A program made the position numbers and the translations under genes. Shown here piece after piece: positions 37,304 through 45,130 of a stretch of 64,000 bases of DNA (positions are counted from its first letter, which is position 1; every line of letters starts with the position of its first letter). The notes under the pieces are model-generated. The model was not told the DNA's origin and ran no database searches. It worked only from the letters and a program-made list of their open reading frames with translations. Source of the stretch: an uncultured Vibrio sp. GTDB lineage: Bacteria > Pseudomonadota > Gammaproteobacteria > Enterobacterales > Vibrionaceae. The stretch lies in assembly GCF_963675395.1 (NCBI RefSeq), contig NZ_OY776223.1, forward strand, positions 124,001 through 188,000, read 5' to 3'.

Positions 37304-38197
37304 ATGGAATTGAGGCACTTGCGTTATTTCGTTGCTGTTGCGAAAGAGTTAAACTTTACTCGGGCTGCAGCAAAGTTACATACATCACAGCCATCGTTAA
37401 GCAGTCAGATAAAGGATTTAGAGGAGTGTGTGGGTGTTCCACTGCTAACGCGCAATCGAAGAAAAGTGACTATCACTGCTGCGGGGGAGTTATTTCTGAA
37501 GGAAGCTACTGCGATATTGGAGATGGCCGAAAAGGCCAAGATTAAAGCAAGACAAGCAATGTTAACGGATAATTCGATGACAATTGGTTTTGTGCCCTCA
37601 GCAGAAGTTAATGTATTACCTGAAGTTCTTCCATTATTACGACTTGAACATCCGGATATGCAAATAGAGTTGAGTAGTGTCGTTACCACGGAGCAGGAGT
37701 CCCAAATACTAGACGGTCATCTTGATGTGGGTTTCATGCGCAACCCTATTATTAGCCCATTGATAGAGCGTATGGTTGTGTTGAGCGAACCGCTAATCGT
37801 GATGTTGCCTGTATCGCATCCTTTGGTTTCACAACCTGTGATTAGTCCAGCTATGCTCAATGGGCAGGATTTTATTGCCACAGATCCGCTTTATTCAGGG
37901 GCATTGTCGCCAATGGTGAAGGATTATCTCAGTGCCACAGAGTGCCAACCAAATATTGTGCAAACATCGACTAATATCTTGGTTACGATGAATTTAGTTG
38001 GTATGGGACTAGGGCTTTCTATCTGTCCAGGCTATATGGAAAAATTTAATTCAGGCAATGTGGTATTTCGCCCATTACAAGGTGAAGCCCCACGGTTAGA
38101 TTTGATTATGGCGTGGAATAAAGAGAATCAAAATCCAGCTTTGCAGGAACTGGTTTCTATCGTGAAATCAAAATATTATGAGAGCGAAAGTAATTAA
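37304..38197 (+). CDS. hcaR: LysR-family activator of the hca operon
   Basis: A 297-residue LysR regulator. The DNA-binding domain at residues 1-60 (MELRHLRYFVAVAKELNFTR) and the effector domain with FVPSAEVNVLPEVLP and TNILVTMNLVGMGLG match E. coli HcaR, which activates hca genes with phenylpropionate or cinnamate. It is divergent from hcaE with a 136-bp shared promoter region. AGGATAAAT precedes the ATG. Confidence 0.9.
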   Translation: MELRHLRYFVAVAKELNFTRAAAKLHTSQPSLSSQIKDLEECVGVPLLTRNRRKVTITAAGELFLKEATAILEMAEKAKIKARQAMLTDNSMTIGFVPSAEVNVLPEVLPLLRLEHPDMQIELSSVVTTEQESQILDGHLDVGFMRNPIISPLIERMVVLSEPLIVMLPVSHPLVSQPVISPAMLNGQDFIATDPLYSGALSPMVKDYLSATECQPNIVQTSTNILVTMNLVGMGLGLSICPGYMEKFNSGNVVFRPLQGEAPRLDLIMAWNKENQNPALQELVSIVKSKYYESESN

Positions 38198-38369
38198 ATC
38201 CGTTTGTTTAATTAATTTTCGCGTGTTTAATTTAATAACGGATAGCCCAATAAAATATTATTTTCTGCCAATTTTGGTTGTTAATACCAAATCCTGTGTG
38301 GGACTGGAATTTATTTGGCTGTAGAAATAGAAACGGCGTGACGAGCTTGTTGCGGTTGAAACAAAAGGA

Positions 38370-38402
38370 TTCAAAAAAGGCCCGGTTGAGGTACGGACCT
38401 TG
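38370..38402 (-). terminator. Terminator of the small hypothetical gene
   Basis: On the minus strand AAGGTCCG and CGGGCCTT form an 8-bp stem with one G-T pair, followed by TTTTTT. Confidence 0.65.
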
Positions 38403-38417
38403 AACAAGACAAAGAAA

Positions 38418-38648
38418 TTACCGTTCAGGAGTTTCCAGTAACTTAATGACGCTCTCTACCGTGTTGTTAAGAGCCTCGCTATTGTCGAGTTTGCCAGAGC
38501 TTGCCGGTCCAAGTGCACACGTATACAAAATAAGCTGCTTGTCAAAAGGCAGATCGAGCTGCTCATACAAGTCTTGACGGATTTTGGCGTGTTGTTCAGG
38601 TTCCTGGCTTGCAAGGCTAACGAGTGTGTCATAAATAAGGTTTTTCAT
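38418..38648 (-). CDS. Small conserved hypothetical protein
   Basis: A 76-residue, predicted helical soluble protein (MKNLIYDTLVSLASQEPEQH). No family recognised. ATG 38648 was chosen over a longer upstream start because the extra residues look non-coding. A good terminator directly follows the stop, which supports a real gene. Confidence 0.6.
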   Translation of the reverse strand: MKNLIYDTLVSLASQEPEQHAKIRQDLYEQLDLPFDKQLILYTCALGPASSGKLDNSEALNNTVESVIKLLETPER

Positions 38649-38926
38649 TGTAATTACGTTTCTTATTGTTGGGGGTGCATATAGTTTAGTGGTTTGCAAG
38701 ACGAAAATCCGACGCTTCGGTCACATATCAACGGGTTTAACAGGTATTGGTGTAATTAACTGGATGAATAATTTGGTGTGTTTTTAATTGCTAGCAGTTT
38801 TCACTGCTCTAATAGGTTAGTTGGCACTAAAAATTAAGGAATCACTAAAGTTTTGAGCAAAATCCACCTTGTCATGCTTCTTATGAGCTTTAATGTACTG
38901 AGGTGAGCGAAACAAAAGGTGGCAAT

Positions 38927-39286
38927 ATGTTAAGTAAATTAAACCATCGTCTTTCTACCGTGGCAGAGCACATGGCGGACCTTGAATATCAGCTTGGTAC
39001 CTACCTCCAACCAGGGCAGTATTCTTGTGCTGTGAAAGGTGAAGAGGTATTCCTAGAGTATCAGCACGATCTAGAGTTTGAGAACGCCTCTGGCCAAGCG
39101 GAATCGCTATTGAGACTGTTCAATATCCCGTTGAGCGGCGACGAGAAAAAGTTGTTGGTTGAGGTGACTGGTAAGGGCAACACAACCAAACTGCACTTGA
39201 ATCTATCCTGCGATAATGAAAATGATCTGTTGCTCAAGTATGTCTGCTCGGAGCTTTTATCCGCTTTTCGTGCGTTAGAAACGTGA
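38927..39286 (+). CDS. Hypothetical protein
   Basis: A 119-residue acidic soluble protein (MLSKLNHRLSTVAEHMADLEYQ). The N-terminus looks like a short coiled-coil helix, the rest mixed alpha/beta. No family recognised. AAGGTGGC lies at a good distance before ATG 38927; an upstream GTG would add eight residues. Confidence 0.6.
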   Translation: MLSKLNHRLSTVAEHMADLEYQLGTYLQPGQYSCAVKGEEVFLEYQHDLEFENASGQAESLLRLFNIPLSGDEKKLLVEVTGKGNTTKLHLNLSCDNENDLLLKYVCSELLSAFRALET

Positions 39287-39336
39287 TACCAGAAAATACT
39301 CAAAGATAAGTGCAGGTATTTAAAGTGGGTGTGACA

Positions 39337-39361
39337 TCGAGAGTTATTGAAAAGCTCTCGA
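39337..39361. terminator. Hairpin between convergent genes
   Basis: TCGAGAG and CTCTCGA form a perfect 7-bp stem between the hypothetical gene and the allantoinase gene. No T tract. Confidence 0.45.
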
Positions 39362-39423
39362 TGACCATAGTTGCTAACGAAATCTTACTTGTACGATTAG
39401 ATATCTATCTAGTCAAAAGCCAA

Positions 39424-40353
39424 TTACGCTGGTGGATGATTCTCAATCCAGTGTCTCGCAATGTCTTCACGGGTCGCTACCCAAACCGCGTCATGAGATT
39501 GAATGTAATCTAAGAAACGTTTTAACGCTTTAAAACGACCTGGTTTACCAACCACACGACAGTGCAGACCGACCGACATCATTTTCGGCGTTTCCGCGCC
39601 TTCTTCGTACAGGCAGTCAAAGTGGTCTTTGAGGTATTCAAAAAACTCGTCCCCGTGGCTAAAGCCGTAAGGAGAGGAAAAACGCATATCATTGGTGTCT
39701 AATGTATACGGAACCACAAGGTGTGGTCGGGTGTTGCCTGCGTTATTTTTGTCTGGTACTTGTGTCCAGAAAGGCAGGTCATCGCCGTAATAGTCCGAGT
39801 CGTAAAGCAAGCCGTCTTGCTCTGCGACAAGTTGACGTGTATTTGGTGAGTCTCGACCAGTATACCAACCAATTGGGCGAGTGCCTGTCAGCTGCTCGAT
39901 GATATCCAGTGCTTGAATCATATGCTCGCGTTCAACGTCAATTGGCGTGTTCTGATAGTGCAGCCATTTAAGGCCGTGACAGGCAATTTCATGACCTTCC
40001 TCAACGATAGCTTTGGTGACTTCTGGGTTACGCTGCAATGCAGTAGCAACACCAAATACAGTAAGCGGAAGCTCGCGACGTTTAAACTCGTTTAAGATTC
40101 GCCATACACCGACACGGGAACCGTATTCGTAAAGTGACTCCATGCTCATGTGTCGGTCTTTATACGCTTCCGCACCCGCGATCTCAGATAGGAATGTTTC
40201 TGAATGCTCATCACCATGAAGTACGCAGTTTTCACCACCTTCTTCGTAGTTCAGCACAAATTGCACGGCAATCTTAGCGTTATTAGGCCAGTTAGCGTGA
40301 GGGACGTTATCTCTTCCGTAACCGATATAATCGCGAGGGTTATTTTCTTCCAT
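39424..40353 (-). CDS. puuE: Allantoinase, PuuE (polysaccharide deacetylase-fold) type
   Basis: Hydrolyses allantoin to allantoate. It has 309 residues and belongs to the carbohydrate-esterase-4 fold allantoinases (PuuE/HpxB), unrelated to the cyclic amidohydrolase AllB. Diagnostic segments are RDYIGYGRDNVPHANWPNNA at the N-terminus, EIACHGLKWLHYQ (His ligand region) and RPIGWYTGRDSPNTR. Function is supported by the neighbouring racemase, allantoate amidohydrolase and aminotransferase genes. On the minus strand, with a repeat element between it and the racemase gene. Confidence 0.92.
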   Translation of the reverse strand: MEENNPRDYIGYGRDNVPHANWPNNAKIAVQFVLNYEEGGENCVLHGDEHSETFLSEIAGAEAYKDRHMSMESLYEYGSRVGVWRILNEFKRRELPLTVFGVATALQRNPEVTKAIVEEGHEIACHGLKWLHYQNTPIDVEREHMIQALDIIEQLTGTRPIGWYTGRDSPNTRQLVAEQDGLLYDSDYYGDDLPFWTQVPDKNNAGNTRPHLVVPYTLDTNDMRFSSPYGFSHGDEFFEYLKDHFDCLYEEGAETPKMMSVGLHCRVVGKPGRFKALKRFLDYIQSHDAVWVATREDIARHWIENHPPA

Positions 40354-40445
40354 AAAGTAAACCTTGATATTAATTTTTTAGTTAATTGCGGGATAGTTTC
40401 CAAGTGTTACTCGCTTAATACATAGCAACATGTACAACACATCCC

Positions 40446-40577
40446 GTCATTCTGAACAGCAACGGAGGAGCGTGATTCAGAATCTAGCCTACGAGCACGT
40501 TAACGTCAGGGTAATTCTAAAACTTATCAGTGTGCTGATATTAGATTTCTAGTCTCGCTAATGCTCGCTGGAATGAC
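40446..40577. repeat. Palindromic MITE-like repeat, copy 2
   Basis: A 132-bp element bounded by GTCATTC and GAATGAC. Its right end in reverse complement (GTCATTCCAGCGAGCATTAG) nearly equals the left arm of copy 1 at 9008. The internal GGAGCGTGATTCAG is also shared. It fills most of the gap between puuE and the racemase gene, and otherwise nothing is seen there. Confidence 0.7.
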
Positions 40578-40654
40578 GAGATGAGCTAAAATTGGGGTTT
40601 CAACTCATAGGCTCGTTAAGCGATCAAAATCCGATAGCTGCTGTGTTGTCTTTA

Positions 40655-41386
40655 TTATTGCGACCAGTGTTTGAATATGCCGTGGATTGGCTTCACCAAC
40701 GGTGCCCCGTATTGGCCACTTTTCGATGTCACTAAGTTGAGTTGGTGCAGTGACTCAGCAAGTTTCACTGCCGCAGCAACACCATCGATCACAGGTACAT
40801 TCAGTTCTTCTGAAAGCTCGTTGGCTAAGTCAGACATGCCAGCACAACCGAGTACGATGGCTTCGGCACCATCTTCTTTGATCGCTTTACGGCATTCTTC
40901 AGCAAGTAGCTGGTAAGTATCCATACTTAGAGATTCAAGCTCTAACACTGGAATGTCTGTTGCACGTACGCCACTGCACAAGTGGTGGTAACCGTAACGT
41001 TGAAGAAGATGTTCACTAGCAGGTAACGTTCTGGTCATGGTAGTGACGACACCAAAACGGTAAGACACCAAACTCGCTAGCTGGAACGCAGCACCTGCGA
41101 TACCAATCACTGGCTTAGTCGCGATCTCGCGTGCTGCGTCAAGAGCTGGATCACCGAAGCAGGCGATAATGTGTGCATCGACACCTTGCTCTTCGCCAGT
41201 GCGAATCACATCAAGAAGCGCTGCAGCAGCGAGAGTTTCGTCAAATGCACATTCAATGCTTTCCGGACCGTTAACTGGTGAAGACGCAATGATTTCTGTG
41301 CCAGGTAAGGCAACGGTTTGTGCGCTGATCGCAATTTTGTCTGTCATTCCCTGACAAGTATTAGGGTTGATCAAATTGATTTTCAT
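40655..41386 (-). CDS. Allantoin/hydantoin racemase (Asp/Glu racemase family)
   Basis: A 243-residue cofactor-independent racemase. The two catalytic cysteines lie in IIACFGDPALDAA and VLGCAGMSDLA. MKINLINPNTCQGMTDKI at the N-terminus is typical of HpxA-like allantoin racemases. It would interconvert allantoin stereoisomers so that PuuE receives the right one. It follows the GntR gene by 6 bp and is probably cotranscribed with it. Confidence 0.85.
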   Translation of the reverse strand: MKINLINPNTCQGMTDKIAISAQTVALPGTEIIASSPVNGPESIECAFDETLAAAALLDVIRTGEEQGVDAHIIACFGDPALDAAREIATKPVIGIAGAAFQLASLVSYRFGVVTTMTRTLPASEHLLQRYGYHHLCSGVRATDIPVLELESLSMDTYQLLAEECRKAIKEDGAEAIVLGCAGMSDLANELSEELNVPVIDGVAAAVKLAESLHQLNLVTSKSGQYGAPLVKPIHGIFKHWSQ

Positions 41387-41392
41387 TTTGTA

Positions 41393-42064
41393 TTAGTCCG
41401 TTTCGCAAAAAAGTTTATGAAAATTAACCGGCTCTTTAGATTTCGATTCCAACTCCAATGACGATTTGATCACCACTAAGTGATGCTTCATCCATTGCTG
41501 AGCTTTTTCATCCTGAAAGTTGTCGAGCAGTTCAATAAGTTCTGAGTGAGAGCCACAATCGCAGCTCACGCTATGTTTTGAGCCGTACGCAGCGATGACC
41601 AGTGAAGAGCGGTAACAAAGCTGTTCAACAAATTCGGCCAATACGGAATTTCCCGACTGTTTGGCCAGTTCATAGTGAAACTTAGCTGTCAGTTGGATAG
41701 ATTCGGCTAAATCACCATGTTGGGTCGCTTTATCTTCCTGAGTAACAATGGAGCGCAAATAATTAGACTGCTTTTCGTCCCAGTTACGAAGAATGTCAGT
41801 GATCAGTAGTGGCTCAAGTAAAATTCGGCTGTTCAGCACCTCTTCGGCTTCCTGCTTACTAGGGCTGTTCACGTGTGCGCCTTTATTCGGTTGAATAACC
41901 ACAAACCGTTCAAGTGCTAATCGTTGCAACACTTTACGAATGCCAGTTCGGCTCACGCCAAAAGCTTCTGAGAGCTTGTCTTCAGGAAGACGCTCTCCGG
42001 GCTCAAGTTTGTGTTCAACAATTGCTTTCAATATTTGTTGATAGATTTTTTCATCGTTTGACAT
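41393..42064 (-). CDS. GntR-family (FCD) transcriptional regulator
   Basis: A 223-residue regulator with an N-terminal winged helix (IYQQILKAIVEHKLEPGERL then KLSEAFGVSRTGIRKVLQRL) and an all-helical FCD-type effector domain containing metal-binding type His/Asp residues. The start at 42064 (MSNDEKIY) was chosen from family alignment; the ribosome site is weak and an upstream start is possible. It is divergent from the ureide operon. Two identical ATTGTATACAAT palindromes in the intergenic region are probable operators. The effector may be allantoin or a breakdown product. Confidence 0.85.
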   Translation of the reverse strand: MSNDEKIYQQILKAIVEHKLEPGERLPEDKLSEAFGVSRTGIRKVLQRLALERFVVIQPNKGAHVNSPSKQEAEEVLNSRILLEPLLITDILRNWDEKQSNYLRSIVTQEDKATQHGDLAESIQLTAKFHYELAKQSGNSVLAEFVEQLCYRSSLVIAAYGSKHSVSCDCGSHSELIELLDNFQDEKAQQWMKHHLVVIKSSLELESKSKEPVNFHKLFCETD

Positions 42065-42137
42065 AGGTAATCGACCCAAATTTTTTATCCAACCCAACAA
42101 AGCAATATGTATACCACTAAACAACTCTGCATGCACT

Positions 42138-42149
42138 ATTGTATACAAT
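42138..42149. promoter_or_regulatory. GntR operator candidate 1
   Basis: ATTGTATACAAT, a perfect 12-bp palindrome, about 74 bp upstream of the gntR-type start codon. Confidence 0.6.
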
Positions 42150-42371
42150 CTTATTCTAAATATTTGCCTGTTATAGCCTCTTTAATGTTTATCTATTCAA
42201 ATTACTTGACCAATAGGACAGGTGAGTTGAGTATATATGCACTGATTGTGGCACCAAAAATGTGCGATATGGTCAAATCTGGTGCGCTATAAGGGCGATT
42301 TTATGGGGCAAGTTTCACCAATTCGTTGTATGGCGGGGGTTTTCAGGATTGGCACGCTAATTGTATTTGGG

Positions 42372-42383
42372 ATTGTATACAAT
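42372..42383. promoter_or_regulatory. GntR operator candidate 2
   Basis: ATTGTATACAAT again, identical to candidate 1 and 19 bp before the permease start codon, where binding would block transcription of the ureide operon. The remainder of this gap holds no gene. Confidence 0.6.
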
Positions 42384-42402
42384 TAGTAATGGAGATAAGC
42401 AC

Positions 42403-43842
42403 ATGAAAAAGGAATTACCTGTTAGCCCAAGGCTAAGCAACGAGGACCTAGCGCCAGAGAAGGAACAGAAGTGGGGCTGGTATAGCATCTTCGCGTTTTG
42501 GATGTCAGACGTGCACAGTGTAGGGGGATATGTATTTGCAGCGAGTTTATTTGCGCTTGGATTAAATGGTATCCAAGTGTTCATCAGCTTGTTAGCGGGG
42601 ATATCAATTGTATTAGTATTTGCCAACTTGATGGGTAAGCCAGGACAAAAAGCGGGTGTTCCGTTCCCTGTCGTCGCTCGTATGTCGTTTGGTGTGTTTG
42701 GTGCGAATATTCCAGCTGTGATTCGAGGCATTATTGCTGTCGTTTGGTACGGTATTCAAACTTACTTAGCATCAAGTTCGTTCATTATCTTGCTGCTGTA
42801 CTTCTTCCCATCGATGGAGAGCTTAGCAAATGACTCGTTCCTAGGTTTATCTTACTTAGGTTGGGTTGGCTTTAGCTCAATGTGGGTACTGCAAGCAATC
42901 GTATTTATGTTCGGTATGGACTTGATTCGTAAAGTAATTGATTGGTCTGGCCCTGCGATTTACATCGCGATGTTTGCCCTTTGTGCATACATGATCAATC
43001 TGGCAGGTTGGGAGAACATCAGCTTTAACCTTGGTAAAGAAACACTGGTAGGTTCTGACGCCATCATTCAAATGATCATCGCAACAGCATTGGTTGCAGG
43101 TTACTTTGCAGGTCCAACACTTAACTTTAGTGACTTCTCTCGTTACTGTACAAGCTACAAAGACTTGAAGATTGGTAACTTGTTAGGTCTGCCACTGAAC
43201 TTTATTTTGTTCTCTCTGTTCAGTGTGGTTATTGTGTCAGCATCGATTCCAGTTTTCGGTGAGATGATTGTTGACCCTGTTGAAACAGTAAAACGTCTTG
43301 ACTCTGGCTTGATTACCGTTCTTGGTGCACTGACCTTTATTTTCGCGACGGTCGGTATCAATATTGTGGCTAACTTTGTTGCACCAGCGTTCGACTTCTC
43401 GAATGTGTCGCCACAGAAAATCAGCTTTAAAATGGGTGGTTTCATTGCAGCGTTTGGTTCAATCCTACTGACTCCTTGGAACCTGTTTAACAACCCAGAA
43501 GTGATTCACTACACGGTTGACGTTCTGGCCGCGATGATTGGTCCACTATACGGCATCATCATTGTTGACTACTTCATTGTAAAGAAAGGACAAATCGATA
43601 TCCCATCGCTTTACACTGAGTCGCCACAAGGGCAGTACTGGTACAAAAACGGCGTTAACATGAACAGTGTTTATGCATTAGTCATCGCAAGTGTCGCTGC
43701 CATTATTGCAACCTTCTTTGTCACGGAACTAGCGAACTACGCGTTGTTTATTGGTGGCCTGGTTTCAGCTGTCGTTTATAAGCAGCTGATGCAAAAGAAA
43801 ATGTTTTGGGTATCAAAGGCAGCTTTAGCAAAGCAACAATAG
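42403..43842 (+). CDS. NCS1-family permease, probable allantoin/ureide importer
   Basis: A 479-residue transporter of the nucleobase:cation symporter-1 family with twelve predicted helices. Family motifs are WGWYSIFAFWMSDVHSVGGY at the N-terminus, GVPFPVVARMSFGVFGANIPA near residue 85 and NFSDFSRYC in the middle. It imports a purine- or hydantoin-like compound. As first gene of the ureide operon, allantoin is the most likely substrate. ATG 42403 gives MKKELPVSPRLS; GGAGATAAG precedes it. The GntR operator overlaps its promoter region. Confidence 0.88.
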   Translation: MKKELPVSPRLSNEDLAPEKEQKWGWYSIFAFWMSDVHSVGGYVFAASLFALGLNGIQVFISLLAGISIVLVFANLMGKPGQKAGVPFPVVARMSFGVFGANIPAVIRGIIAVVWYGIQTYLASSSFIILLLYFFPSMESLANDSFLGLSYLGWVGFSSMWVLQAIVFMFGMDLIRKVIDWSGPAIYIAMFALCAYMINLAGWENISFNLGKETLVGSDAIIQMIIATALVAGYFAGPTLNFSDFSRYCTSYKDLKIGNLLGLPLNFILFSLFSVVIVSASIPVFGEMIVDPVETVKRLDSGLITVLGALTFIFATVGINIVANFVAPAFDFSNVSPQKISFKMGGFIAAFGSILLTPWNLFNNPEVIHYTVDVLAAMIGPLYGIIIVDYFIVKKGQIDIPSLYTESPQGQYWYKNGVNMNSVYALVIASVAAIIATFFVTELANYALFIGGLVSAVVYKQLMQKKMFWVSKAALAKQQ

Positions 43843-43948
43843 AGAACTTTATGCGTGGCTTTAAATTGAATTAAATCGCCAACTTAAAGATAAAGTAAAC
43901 AAGTAACTCAATGAGTGGTTGCTTGTTTACTTCAAAGGAATGAGAAGA

Positions 43949-45130
43949 ATGGAAATCGATCAACGTATTTATTGTACTCAAGGACCAGACTATCTGCCGG
44001 CCTCGCAGCAAGGCTCACTGACTGGATTGAGTTTTGTCTTTAAAGATCTGTTTGACGTAGAGGGATACGTCACCGGAGCCGGAAACCCTAAGTGGCTAGA
44101 GACTCACAGCAAAGCAGAAAGTACTTCGCCATTAATCATCTCCCTTTTAAATGCAGGAGCAGAGTGCAAAGGCCGAGTTCAAACGGATGAGCTCGCTTAC
44201 AGCCTGAATGGTATTAATGTTCACTATGGAACGCCAGTTAATCCTTTAGCGCCTGACTGTTTACCTGGTGGTTCTTCAAGCGGTAGTGCTGTTGCGGTAG
44301 CAAAAGGTGACGTTGATTTCTCTATTGGAACAGACACTGGTGGTTCCGTTCGCGTTCCAGCGAGTTACTGTGGTCTTTTCGGCTTGCGCCCAACCTTGGG
44401 GCAGTTGTCATTGGCAAACAGTTTCACTCTTGCAGAAAGCTTTGATACCGCAGGTGTATTCAGCCGAGACTTATCAACGTTGGAAAACGTATATACATGT
44501 CTTGGGCCTGAAACTCAGCCTCAAACTGTCGCGCAAACCCTGATTTTGGATCAAAGCTTGTCAAAAACTCTGGGAAATGAACGCCTAGAGGAACTAAAAC
44601 AGTGGGCTGACAGTGCAAATATTCAGCTTGAATACAGCAATGCTCTGCAAGACGCAGGCTATGACCTTGGCGACTTAAGCGCATTATTTCGAACCATACA
44701 AGGTTACGAAATAATTGCTCGCCATAGCGCGTGGCTTGATGAGTGGCAACATACACTGGCACCTGCAATACAAGAACGAGTTGTATGGGCGCGTACCATT
44801 TCGGCTCAAGCGTACCGTGAAGGCAAGGAACACCAAGCGAAGTTTACCAGCTGGCTGGCTGAGCAATTAACGGATAAGGAAACATTGTGGGTATTGCCTA
44901 CCACCCCAGGAAAATCACCTAAACTCACGACTCCAGATGCAGACTTAGCGGAATATCGTTCTGATCTTATGGGGCTAACCAGTCTCGCGGGTTTAAGTGG
45001 ATTTCCTCAACTTCATATTCCAATGAGTAACGTAACAAATGGACCTTGTGGTGTGTCATTACTTGGTTCAGCTAACAGTGAATACGATCTGATTGCGACG
45101 GCGTCGGCCATAATCAAAGGAGAGTCTTAA
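43949..45130 (+). CDS. Amidase-signature hydrolase, probable ureide pathway amidase
   Basis: A 393-residue amidase-signature enzyme. The Ser-cisSer-Lys triad is visible: Lys in GLSFVFKDLFDV, cis-Ser in LPGGSSSGSAVAVA and nucleophilic Ser in IGTDTGGSVRVPASYCG. In enterobacterial hpx clusters an amidase of the AtzE type (HpxY) acts at the oxalurate stage. This one could play that part, but no HpxX (DUF4089) or HpxZ partner is seen. ATG 43949 was preferred over 43940 because of ribosome-site spacing. Its stop overlaps the start of the next gene (TAATG). Confidence 0.82.
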   Translation: MEIDQRIYCTQGPDYLPASQQGSLTGLSFVFKDLFDVEGYVTGAGNPKWLETHSKAESTSPLIISLLNAGAECKGRVQTDELAYSLNGINVHYGTPVNPLAPDCLPGGSSSGSAVAVAKGDVDFSIGTDTGGSVRVPASYCGLFGLRPTLGQLSLANSFTLAESFDTAGVFSRDLSTLENVYTCLGPETQPQTVAQTLILDQSLSKTLGNERLEELKQWADSANIQLEYSNALQDAGYDLGDLSALFRTIQGYEIIARHSAWLDEWQHTLAPAIQERVVWARTISAQAYREGKEHQAKFTSWLAEQLTDKETLWVLPTTPGKSPKLTTPDADLAEYRSDLMGLTSLAGLSGFPQLHIPMSNVTNGPCGVSLLGSANSEYDLIATASAIIKGES

